The position numbers were made by a program, and so were the translations under genes. Below the pieces are notes generated by a model, which ran no database searches, had not been told where the DNA came from, and was given only the letters and a program-made list of their open reading frames with translations. This document shows, piece after piece, positions 12,138 to 23,067 of a stretch of DNA of 64,000 nt. The stretch covers positions 32,196-96,195 of the forward strand of contig VYZB01000932.1 in NCBI GenBank assembly GCA_013397455.1, in the 5' to 3' direction. This DNA is from Crotophaga sulcirostris (Eukaryota > Chordata > Aves > Cuculiformes > Crotophagidae). The stretch's first letter is position 1. Every line of letters starts with the position of its first letter.

Positions 12138-14254
12138 GTAAGATATTCTCAATAAAAAATTTTGGATTTTTTCTCTGATCTTTATACATAAAAGACTCCT
12201 TAATGTCCCACAATAATGTATACAAAAAAGCACATTTATGATCTTATCTGATACACATTTATAACCTTATCCAAATTACAACGTTTACTTTTCATCAGTC
12301 ATTCAGATGCACAGACTAATATCTGAAAGCAAAATACTAAAAACTCTGTTGTCTATATCCCCATCCAGACACAAATGTGTTAAGAACTTTAATAACGCCA
12401 CGTTCTTTAAATTCTGGAAATCATAATCATAATCTTTCTGGTCCTTCAAAAGTATGCTTATGCAAATAAATACCAAGACATTACTATTTACTCCTGAATT
12501 TCACTAGGTAGTTGAATTCATACCTGCATGCTTTTGCATAGGAGAAATGCTGACTCAGTGCTGTGAACTGACACAAACCTACTTCCATTCAGGAAGGATC
12601 TTGTTTATGATCAAACTCTCTTTAGTCATGTTGGAAGAGTTGGGATATATCATTCACCCATTTTTTAAATCAGTTTCTTGGCATTGGACTATGAATATTC
12701 TTTCATAGGATATAAACAGAAACTGGCTTTTTTCTCTTTTTCTGTTCTTTTGTTGTTTAGAGTGTTTTCCCACCTTTTTTTAAATTGATGTAAATACACT
12801 TGATCTCTCTGCTTCCATTAAGTGTCTCTGTCAGGAGATCAGGAGCACACTAGTGAGAGATAATTTACAAAATAGAAAGTCAAGCTATGTGTAACTGGTT
12901 TTGGCTGGATTTTGTAGTTTGTTAATTTAAGGTAAGTATAACAATTGTTTTTTGGCTAGATTATAACCACTCTGTAGTCTGTTGCTTTTTCAAGTGTTCA
13001 GTAACTGTTCTGTAGCAGTGTTATTACAAAAAACTTATATAGAAATTCCTATTGATTTTTAACTATGTAAAATATAGTATATACTTCTCTTATGCATATT
13101 ATGAAAATATGTAGCATTTTTTATCATTGATTTGGTACCATAAATCAGAAAATTCAAATTCATTATATATGGTATCATCTGCTGTCCTTATATATTTGTT
13201 GCCAAAAGGTTTTGCACAACTAATGCTAACAGATTGCATACTATGCATTTCAGTTATGATAGTGAAGGATTAAACCTAAAATGGAAGATCACCAATAGAG
13301 TTCAGTTTGCACATATGACTGACTTCTCACATAGTTCCTGTGTAGGTTAAAATAATGTGCTGACTAATAGAGCTCAAGCTTCTGAATGACTCACAAGTGT
13401 GGTGAAATTATACCCTTGAACACAGAAATCAGCATTTTAGACCAAAACATAAACATGTTACCTTGAAATTGATACTCATCTTTTTTTGAATCTGAGGCTT
13501 TACTTTGTGAAATCAGGAATAATGCAAGAAGTTAGACTAGACCCTAGAGTTTTAGTTCACTGGATTCTTCCTTCCTATGGCCTGATCTATTGCTTTTAAG
13601 AGCTGATTCAAAGCAGCTTCATTCAATGAGAATTTGTCTTTCAGTTCCTGTATTTCTCTCTCCCTGTGAAGCTACCTGTCTTTATAGCCAGCTTGCAAAG
13701 GAATGAAAATTCATTACATGCATCCATTTCATGCATCATTCCTTGACATGAGAGAATAGATGTATTTAAATGGTAATCACGTCAGAGCAATCTCCACTTC
13801 CGATCTTGTACTCTTTGTGAATGTGTATAACCTTGCAATCAACATTTTCCTATCTGATTCTACCTAGTATCCAATTTATAAAAATTTTGATTGCCCAGTA
13901 GCTCCTTTTTAGCTTCCTGATGAAGCATTTGCATACTTAGTATCCCTAAATATCAGACCACATACTTAAGTGCTTCATTATGGATTTGTAATTTGAAACC
14001 TAACACAGAAGTGATTTGCAACCTATCATTACAACAAAGGGAAATGATAGACAGAGATAGCATGAGAAGGCAGAATGAGTAGTAGGGATATATATCTGAA
14101 AGTATTAGATCCAGGTGTGAATTGAAAAAGAAGGAACATAGCTTTTATAATCAGTGATCATTTAAACTACTTTCATTTGAAATGTTTGAAAATAAAGGAT
14201 ATAGACAGGTGGCTAGATGAGATGTATTACTATTCAATATCTTTAAAAAAAATA

Positions 14255-14305
14255 CCCCCCCAAAACCCCCCCAAAACCCCCCCAAAACCCCCCCAAAACC
14301 CCCCC
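14255..14305 (+). repeat. (C7A4) tandem array, minus strand (T4G7), G-quadruplex prone
   Basis: Five runs of exactly seven C are separated by four runs of exactly four A, an 11-bp unit repeated without error. The minus strand has five G7 tracts with T4 loops, which exceeds the usual G-quadruplex rule (four tracts of three or more G, loops of 1-7). Confidence 0.95.
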
Positions 14306-17039
14306 AGATCACCATGTCTCTTTGACGTCCCATCCTTCTTGATATATTTGTAGTTGAGCTGACAAGAAACTCCAGAGTACCTGGCAGAATCTGTGGCAAC
14401 TATGAATCTGTTGTAGACTTTCTTGATCATAACATTGAGAACATACTAATTTTATAGTCTTCTGAGAATAAAAAATGTTTATCAAACGGTATAAAATTTT
14501 AATATTAATAGAACTGCTGCACTGGGCCATGATATGTAAACCCCTGCGATTGCATCCAGTCAAACTACGTGTACAATAGATAACAGAAACTCCCACTCTG
14601 GCCTCCTACTATCAAAATCAGGTTTTAGTCCGTACCATCTGTCCATTTATCCTTCTTTCTCTCCTTTTCACTTTCTTTCTTTACTTAATATCAAGTGATA
14701 TATTTGATTTAGCTTTGTAGAGTTAGGCCTATACTTCTTTATGTTCAGTTTCTCTATTATTTGAGAAAGCACACACCTGAGAAGCAGAGAGGTATACCTC
14801 TCTATATAGCACAATGCCCCTGGAGGAAAAGGATTTCGTGAGAGAAAACTGAAACAAAAAGCCTTCACACAGTGGCAATAGACAATGTTGGCATGCATTG
14901 AAAATAAAGGATGGATTTTAAGAAAAAAATTGCTGCAATATTAGCAGCAGCAATTTATCATTTCATCACTGTCTAGCAAAACACAGCTTTGCTGGCTGGA
15001 GCAAGGAATGGGGGAGTTACAAGTCTGCTCATTCCATGCCTGTTGTGGTTTTTTTTTTCAGGAGAGGTTTCTGACATTTTTTCTTTCTTTTTAGTAGCTT
15101 TCTGAGTCTGTGTAACATGTATGGATATTAATGTACAAAGGAGAAATGCTACACTTAATCCCTTATATGATCATTTAGGCAAAGTCAGTGTAGCTGTGTA
15201 CCTTTTATTTTATTTCTGATAAGGTTATTTTGGTTTTGAAATAGAAGAATTTAATGCACTTTTCCATTTCCTGTTGTCCTGAATTACATAAACAGCTTTA
15301 TTCATTGAGAATACTGGAAGGGAAGTACAGCTGCTGAGAAAGAAAGCAACATAGCAGCTTGGCCCCAAGAGCAAGGGGTTTCAGTGACCCTAGTCCTGCT
15401 TTGAACAGTCCTGCTTTTATTCTTACTGGCTTACTTTACAGCTATTAAACAGGTAGCTGACCTTGTTAAATCACTGACTTGATTTACAAATTTACTGCTA
15501 GAATTTATGGCAATCTTTATTCAAGGTAAATACCACAGAGATTTTTGTGCTCTTCTGTTGATCATGGGGAAGAAAAAAATAACTTAATAAATAGATTATT
15601 CTTAAAGTGAAAACTCTGAATGTTCTGGAGATGAACTGGAGTTATTTATAATAATGTTATGAAATAAAATTGTACCTGTTTTGTACTGATACACATCTTT
15701 TTAAAGTGGAATTATAAACTCGAATTATTAGATGCTGTATAAATAATGAAATGGTCTTCATGTTTGTACTGGAGTGTGCTACAGGAATTCAGCAATTCTA
15801 CTGAAATGCCTTTGAGAGGAGTTTGAGTGCAATGATAAAAATTTCAAGGCTGATCTCATCTTTATGGATAATGGGAGAGGGGGCAGAAAAGAAGGGAGCA
15901 GATGGTGTTTATTAACAGAATAAGATTTCCATCTAGTGACTTCTAAGGACCTTTCATGCTTTTGTTTCAGCAATATTAAGAAAAATTGGTAGCTGATGTA
16001 CAGGATTGTTGAGGCATATAGTTCAGAAATACTAGTAGGACTTAAAAGTGCCAGGATGTCGATACTAAAAATAATTTTGGCACTTGGTGTAGAGCTAGAG
16101 AACATGAACAAACAGGATAATGTATTTTTAGCTTTCCTGCATATCCGAATTCAGAAATAAAGTTACACATAACCTAAATTTTGGATTTAGGTAAGGTTCT
16201 TGAAGTATTAACTGTGTTAAGCTAATAATATCACTACTAACTTTGTATAAAAATTTAAAGGAGTAATAATGAATTATTGTTTAATGTTGGAGTGATCTCT
16301 GTAAAAGGTCTGCTTAAAAACTGTTTGCCAGGATGGGGTTATAAAAGCCACAGACTTTAAGCTGTGAAGTTGCCACCTGGCTTCCTACCTGACAGGTACT
16401 ACAGTTCTGATGTTTTCATTTTCTTCAGATTTTGCCATGGCTGTTTTGGGTATGGCTGCTCCCTGTTATAAAGTTGCTTCAGCAAGCCCTGAATAAAAAT
16501 TGAGTTTCCCTAGTGTTTCTGAAGGAAAAGTCCACAAAGAAAAGAAAGGAAAAATTAAAATAGAGAATGCTTAAGTTACCTAAACAGATTTATTCATCAT
16601 TGAAACTTCTGTTTTGAAAATGAAACATACTAAATCTAACAAGTAAACATACTAAGCATTAGAAGGCAATTTAAATTCTGAATTTCTGCTTCCATTCAAC
16701 CTGTTGGATAATAAGGAAAGAAAAAAAGATGCTGGATTTTCTTTCTCTTGGCTGAAAGTACAAGTATTACCGCATTGTCTAGGAAGTCACATAGAATTCT
16801 TTAACATATCCTTCTGATGTTGGAATATTACCTGTGGTTAGAAAGCTTCCCAACAATGCCTGTTCATAGACTTGTATCTGCTATCCACAGCATGTGATGC
16901 AGAAATAAAATTTTCAGAATATACCTTCTGTTTAGTATCAATTGTTAAAGACTTAACATCAAGCATATTTTGTTCCAAATCCTAAATTATTTTTTGCTGC
17001 TCTTCTGCATTTTAATAATTTTTTTGAGTGTTGTGATGT

Positions 17040-18105
17040 CTGTGTGACAGCTTCTGGAGCTAGTGGGGTCTCAGTTCCAGCTATTGGAGTGGGTGGGAGT
17101 CTCAGCTGCCACTTGCTGGGCCAGGAACAGTGTCTGCCCCCAAAAATCAGCTGCTGGGTGGAACCTGTTTGAATAAAGTAAGTGACAGGCTCAGCACTGG
17201 CAGCTGGAGCAGGTCATGTGCCTGGTGCTGGGGATGTGTAGAAGGCAACTGTATCTTCTCCAAACCACCTATGAATGTGTCGTTTATCAGCACACTTCCA
17301 GCTGGACTCACAAGTAGGCATGAGGTCCTGGATCTGGAGTGAGGTATCAGGTGGGTGGAGGATCTATGCTGGACAAGTGTGTCAGTGTTGTGTGTTTCCT
17401 AGCGACCATCAAGCTGGACCAACCAGCTATTAAGGGACTCATGGGGCAACTAAGAAGGGCTGAGATCTGGGCGAGAGTGTTGGGTGAATAAAGAGGTCTT
17501 ACTGATACTTGAGGGATCCTCAAATGTTAGGTGTGCTTGTAAACCCAGTCTCATGCGCGTGCCTGCACTAGTGACCTGTGTCAGCCAGTCAAAGAGGGGA
17601 TTTGTGGTTTATGTGAGTCCTGTAGGTAGGTGTTGTTGAAGGCAACACCTTGTCTGTGGCACTCTGTAGCCAGTCGTGTCAGTGTCTTTTGTGTGTCTGT
17701 GTGTTTCACTGGGAAACATGTTGAGCTATTCAACTGGTTAAACCTGCAAATGGGAGGGCATCAACGAGGTCCATTGACCCAAGTCAGACATCCCCATGTC
17801 TTAAGGTGCCCCAGGCTGGGTTCTTATGACTGGATAAGAGAAACCTCCAGGCAATGGATCTGCTGGAGGCAGTGGCCAGTTGTAACATACCGTCACATCC
17901 TTAAATGTCATTTGGGTTCTTCAGGAATAATTTGTCCTTGGCAAGTCTTTGCTGACTATTCCCAATTACCAAGCTACTTCCAGGAACTGAGGGAAGGGTT
18001 ACTTATTTATAGTGCTTGTGGTGGTCTGTTTATTCATGAGGGACTACCACCGATTGTCATAATTTTTCATGGATTACAGACAGCAGCTTTTCATTTATGG
18101 TGAGA
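17040..18105 (+). mobile_element. Probable LTR-retrotransposon-derived block (LTR plus adjoining internal sequence)
   Basis: This stretch is much richer in G and C than its surroundings. It begins with degenerate copies of a roughly 30-bp motif (GGAGCTAGTGGGGTCTCAGTTCCAGC / GGAGTGGGTGGGAGTCTCAGCTGCC / later CAGCTGGAGCAGG). It has AATAAA at 17487-17492, followed by GTGCTTGTAAACCCAGTCTCATGCG and GACCTGTGTCAGCCAGTCAAAGAGGGGATTTGTGG. The arrangement resembles avian ERV LTRs with internal minisatellites followed by a leader region. A 157-codon open frame at 17630-18103 shows no gag or pol motif I can name. The ends and family are unresolved. Confidence 0.42.
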
Positions 18106-18179
18106 CAGATCTTTCCATACCCTTGGGTGAATCTATGAATGTGACTATATTCAGCCTCTCAGAGTAATCCTTCACTCAC

Positions 18180-18400
18180 CGCACACCCAGAACTGACTTC
18201 CTCTCTCCTTCCCAACTGTAGTGATACACAAAGAGGTTTCTTCTTGTAAAGAATGATGCACAAAAGTCATTGAGTTCTTTGGCCTTTTCCATGTTGTCCA
18301 CTGTTGTCTCCTCCACCAGCATATCTTCATTTTTCCCTGTCCTTCTTTTTGCTACTAGCATACTTGCATACTTTATAACCCGTGACAGGCCTCACTAGTG
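18180..18400 (-). mobile_element. CR1-type LINE ORF2 relic, antisense
   Basis: The minus-strand translation contains LVEETTVDNMEKAKELNDFC followed by ASFFTRRN. This resembles the CR1 ORF2 linker between the endonuclease and reverse transcriptase domains (consensus of the type DMEKAEVLNxFFASVFT). Only this short piece is legible. It abuts the LTR-like block at 17-18.1 kb. The sequence to about 18600 may belong to the same old LINE but is too diverged to call. Confidence 0.55.
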
Positions 18401-21400
18401 ATAGCGCCCCTAGGACTTTGGCCTTCTTCATTTTGCCCCTAAGTACTGAAGCAATACTGTTATACTTCTTTCTTGTTGTCTATCCTCTTGTTCTAGCTTT
18501 TTTTTGTGTGTGTACTTTGCATTTTAATTCAGTAAGAAGCTCCCTTGTTAGCCTCATGAGTCATTTGCCAAAGTTCACTTCCCCTTAAAACAGTTGTTTG
18601 TCTTTAAAAAAAAAAATAAATCACCTGTCTATTTACCCTTCCTTTTCACAATTGCTTCCCAAGAGACTCTGCCTAACAGTTTCTCAAATAAGTCAAAATG
18701 TGATGTCTTAAATCAAGCATCCCAATTTTATGACTTACTTCCCAGTCCTCCTTCTAAACCTGGGCTCAATTTTCTTCTCTTTTACTCTGTAGTTAGGACC
18801 CTGTCCCCTGACAAGACTGTTTGCAAAAGTTTTCCTTTGCAGGTAAGCAAGCCCATTTACAGTTATGTTCTTCTTTGCCTTGATAAGATGGTTTTGTTTC
18901 TTTCCAGCAGTCCTACACCATCTTCAGAATAGGTACCATGATTAAGGAGGCTAGACCCTTAAAGACAAGTGTGCAGCCAGGTGTTGGTCTGCTGGATATG
19001 CTTGCTCATAGCCAGAGATTTTCTCCTAACCAGAAGGACTGAGAGGGATAGCAGTACTATCTGGGATCATATCCCCCTCACTCATGTTTTAACATCTGCA
19101 GAAAAAAAAATATTTGAAAGATAAAAACCAATAAGTAATCTATTATTTCTTCTGCTTTAAGAAATATTTAATTTTTGGAAACTTTGTCTCTCCTTTAGTC
19201 TGGAAAAAATCCATTTGCCATTTCAATGTTCTGTTTAATTTATTTCTTTCAGAATAATGTTGTTAAATAAACCATATTTGTCAACCTGTGGTACTGTAAT
19301 TTATCATTTTGATACATGTCTCATATTGAAGACAGTGATTAATTTGAGATCTTAATTATATTACAGCCTTACATTAGTATTTTTTTTATATATTCAATGT
19401 CATTTTTCATTTAAAAAATATGCCCTACAAGTCTTGAAAGAAATTTTCTAAGAGATTCTAAGGTTTTCTTTGTGAACTTATTTTCTTCAGCTACTGGACT
19501 GTCATATCATTAAGTACAATACCCTGAAAAGAGCAAAACGTAAGGCAATCTAATTTACGATTCACATTTTGATCCCATGTCTAGACAAGTAGTGATAACT
19601 GTAATCCAATATAGCTGAAACAGTATTGTGTAGGCACTAATATACTGCTCATTAAAGTATCAAATTAAATGCAGCTCCATGTTTATAAGCAGTTGCTTAT
19701 TTCATGCTTTTCCTAAGTTACAACTCAATGAAATTTTGAAGCAATAATACACAATAGGAGACTTTGAAATATCCATAAAGTTCATAAAAATGGAGCCACT
19801 GATAAGGGACACATACCTGTAGAAATACATGGCTGAATCCTTCAGCTCGCATTTGGTATTTGATAGAATCTTGGCTTTGATTTGTGTAAGCTTTGATAGA
19901 ACTTCTGTATTAGTAATATTAAAATACATCTGCAAGAATACGTTCAGTATTCTCAGTATGCAATCTTCAAATACTCTTCAAAAGTCAATAGAAGACTACA
20001 GGTGAAGTTGTTTATTCGTGACGAGAATGTGCATCTTCATAATACATAACTGGAACCTAAGAACAGACTCATTTTGTCATCTTAACAGATTTTCAAAGTT
20101 TACCATTTTTTCACGTGTAAATTAAGTTTATAGCTCATATTTGGACACTTAGATCCATAATAAATTATTAATAGTGTTGAGCATTCAGTAGTTCCCACTA
20201 AGTTCAGCACAAATTATGTGACACAGTGCTTGGAAACAGGTGACGTTTTTTTTAGGTTTGTAAATTAAGCATCTTGATATGTCAGTCACTGACATAATCC
20301 AGAACACCACCATTATAAACATTTAGCTGTGATTATAATTATAATTTTATTTTAACAGGAAGAGAGGATTCATTGCTTACTCAACATTGGAATTCTCTCT
20401 TTAAAAATCAAATTTGTTAGAAATTTATTTTGTAAGATATTTGCTTTTTTGAACAATATCTAGCAGACAGTTGTTCATTACACAATAAGGACATTTAAGT
20501 AAACCTCTGTGTAAATTTAGGCAGCTTTGAGAATGGATGGATAACAATGCCATGAACTAGATAGTCAGTCAAATGTTTTACAGTTTCTGTGTGTGTAAGT
20601 TAAAATAATTGGATGCAATTTTATCTACAAGTAAATATTAGTCTTCTGGATGGAGAAGCCATTCTTATTTGGTAATTCTGCTTTTCTGTTGATGAATCCT
20701 TACCTGAAAAACATAAAGTAAAAAAAAAAGCCTTTGCTTTGTTAGATGGTTGGCAGCAGGCCACTAAAATCCCATGGACCATAAGTTGCACGTTATAGCT
20801 AAAACTTAATTAGCTAAGCTGCTTGTCTATGATCCACACTACAGATGTAACTGGAAGTGTTGTCCCAAAATATTAACAGAATTTTAAAACATCTTTTTTA
20901 AATGTAGGTCTACATTAGAAATATTTTAAAACTCCAAAGCTAAGATATTTATTTTAAACAGAGAGGTTTATCTTAAGGAAAATCACAATGAATTATTGAC
21001 AATTTTTGATCAAAACCCTCACACACTTTAAAAGCATCAGTTATTTTTATTTCACACTTTTTAAAAAAAGAATTTTCTGAAAATAATGTTAATGGAATCA
21101 TTAAAAAGTTCATAAAAATATCAGCTCAAGTTTTGCTTCAGAATTCTTATACTTTCTTTGCCTTTTGCATTCTGTGCTTCAGCATGTGAAGTGAACAGAT
21201 CTGATATCAGAAAGCAATCCTACTACTTCCATACGAAAAACAGAAGACTAGAATTCCTTTTATATTTGTTGTATGATTACAGAAGAAATTAAAGCATTAG
21301 AATCATAAAGATTTTTTTTTTTTAATTTAGCGTTTATGTGACTTTTCCCTTACTGTCCGGTTAATTTGCTCTAAAGGAATAAGAGTTCTTAGTTCTTTTA

Positions 21401-21958
21401 GGACCAGATATTACTACCACTTGGAGCATTCGGCTCCTGATCTCTCTAAAGAGATAATCAACACTGATGTGCTTATCAGCAGTTGGAGAGCTGATTTTGT
21501 GATGAAGATACGCATCATCTGGGAAAGTACTTGAAACCACAGGCTAAGAAAATGCTGCTATACTATGGCTTCTCAACATGAGCATTTGTGTCCAGATCTG
21601 AATTGGTGATGTAGAAATGAAAACCTGTGCTGTACGCTTATTCCTTTCAGCACCCTGTCTTTCTAGTTTACTCATTACTAGTAAGTAGACAGGTGATAAA
21701 AATAAGACATTTATCGACAAGTAGTGTTGTAAAATAACAACATGCTATGTCATCTTTAATTACAGAGTAGGATCACTGAATTCTGTACTTCTTACAAAAG
21801 CTTTTATTGTAAGCAATAAGAACATGTTATTCTGGGCATGAAGCATCTTTATATGGAAAAATTTTCTACTTCCATCCACAATTCTGCTACTATCACATAT
21901 CAAACACATTCCAATTTCATGTATTGTTGAGGTGTAATGAAATGCAGACTCCTTATAC

Positions 21959-21963
21959 CTCAG
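21959..21963 (+). repeat. Target-site duplication CTCAG (left copy)
   Basis: Direct 5-bp repeat immediately outside the TG terminus of the solo LTR. The matching copy is at 23063-23067. Confidence 0.85.
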
Positions 21964-22074
21964 TGTCAGGACCCGCTCCTGCCCCGACCTGCTCAGTTAG
22001 AGAGGGGAGGGTCCTTTGATGTCTGCCCAGCGAACTGGAGACGGAAAAATCTCCCCGGGTAAATTCAAACAATG

Positions 22075-22080
22075 TTTATT
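22075..22080 (-). promoter_or_regulatory. LTR poly(A) signal (AATAAA on minus strand)
   Basis: TTTATT on the + strand gives AATAAA on the minus strand, about 110 bp before the U5 end of the solo LTR. It coincides with the start of the minisatellite array. Confidence 0.55.
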
Positions 22081-22300
22081 TTGGGCACAGCCAAAACTAC
22101 AAATCATTATTCATTTTGGAAACAGCCAAAACAGCAATCAACATTTTGGACACAGCCAAAATATCAAATCAGTATTGATTTTGGACATGGTCAAAACAGC
22201 AAATCAATATTTTGGAAATGACCAAAAATATAGAATCAGTATTCATTTCGGACACGGCCAAAACAGCAAATCAATATTTTGGACATGGCCAAGGTATTGA
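22078..22300 (-). repeat. LTR-internal minisatellite, seven units with TTTTGG-N6-CCAAAA palindromes
   Basis: About seven units of 27-36 bp are seen, each with a core of the form TTTTGG, six variable bases, CCAAAA, then a spacer like CAGCAAATCAATATT. Four cores keep both arms (GCACAG, AAACAG, ACACAG and AAATGA as the middle). One has TCAAAA, one has TTTCGG, and the last decays to CCAAGG. Confidence 0.85.
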
Positions 22301-22665
22301 ATCAAATACTCAGATGCACTCTGAGTTGCAGCTTCCCGAAAGTTGCAAAAACAGATCCCAGTCTGTTCAAATAACAATCTGATATCCTCAAGGCAGTCGG
22401 ACAAAACCAACACAACTCAAATCTGATCTGATGCACAGTATTGCCGTGAAAAAAAAAAAAACAACCAAAAGAAGAAAGGAAAGAAAAGAGAGAGAGGAAT
22501 AAGGAGAGGAGGACGGGGAAGGAGAAGATGAAAATTGTCACGACTCCATAGGCCTCTGGAAAATGTGGTATTCAGGAGCACGTGTTCCTGTGGTTCTTCT
22601 GCAGCACGTCTTCAGGCAGGTGCCATGGGGTGGTGGGCATGTGTGCCTGCCTTCTTGGCCAGCTT

Positions 22666-22674
22666 CTATTTATA
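22666..22674 (-). promoter_or_regulatory. LTR TATA box (TATAAATAG on minus strand)
   Basis: CTATTTATA on the + strand reads TATAAATAG on the minus strand, about 390 bp into the LTR from its U3 end. This is the expected place for the retroviral core promoter. Activity today is unknown. Confidence 0.6.
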
Positions 22675-22957
22675 CAACAAGTCCATGCCTCCTCCACTAG
22701 CATGAGGGGTGGTCTTTCTGCAAAAGTTCTCGAATTCACACACGCGCAGAGGCTTCTTTGGAAAGGTTCTGGAATTGGAAGACTGGTGGCTCCAGGGTCA
22801 CTGGCAGTTCAACAGAACCTTGCCAGAATAACTTCTGCCTGAACTCTCTGGGTTTGCATATGCAGCCAGGTGTGTGGGGGCAGCACATGCTGCTGCATCT
22901 CCTCCCCCTCCTCTGCAGCAGCACAGTCAGCCCATCAGGAGCCACAGCACTCAAGAA

Positions 22958-23056
22958 GATGTTAAAGACAACAGAACAAGTAGAGTCAGACGATGTTAAA
23001 GACAATGCAAGTAGAATCAGTCGATGTTTAAGGCAACAATAGAAATAGAGTCAGTC
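22958..23056 (-). repeat. Three tandem ~32-bp units at the U3 end of the solo LTR
   Basis: GATGTTAAAGACAAC...AGTAGAGTCAGAC is followed by GATGTTAAAGACAATGCAAGTAGAATCAGTC and GATGTTTAAGGCAACAAT...AGAGTCAGTC, starting at 22958, 22992 and 23023. Tandem units at the outer U3 end are where retroviral LTRs often carry enhancer repeats. A regulatory role is inference. Confidence 0.8.
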
Positions 23057-23062
23057 TCTACA

Positions 23063-23067
23063 CTCAG
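23063..23067 (+). repeat. Target-site duplication CTCAG (right copy)
   Basis: Direct 5-bp repeat immediately outside the CA terminus of the solo LTR, identical to 21959-21963. Confidence 0.85.

Larger units (their letters stand above)
21964..23062 (-). mobile_element. Solo LTR of an endogenous retrovirus, antisense, with intact target-site duplication
   Basis: The element is bounded by TGTCAGG (21964) and CTCTACA (ending 23062), the TG...CA termini expected of an LTR. It is flanked by an identical 5-bp direct repeat CTCAG at 21959-21963 and 23063-23067. On the minus strand there is a TATAAATAG box (22674-22666) and, about 590 bp further on, an AATAAA poly(A) signal (22080-22075), so the LTR reads opposite to CSMD3. 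A 5-bp duplication fits ERVL-type integration. No internal viral genes are present, so it is a product of LTR-LTR recombination. Open frames of 80-95 codons inside it are incidental. The intact ends suggest a younger insertion than the 4.8 kb LTR. Confidence 0.85.

Noticed and set aside
16341..16498. TATAAAAG followed about 150 bp later by AATAAA, as in a small LTR
   Set aside because: No TG...CA ends or target duplication could be found, and both motifs are common in AT-rich DNA.
22016..22300. 94-codon repetitive open frame (HFG..Q repeats)
   Set aside because: It is the translation of the LTR minisatellite on the opposite strand to the LTR, so the protein repeat is a by-product of the DNA repeat.
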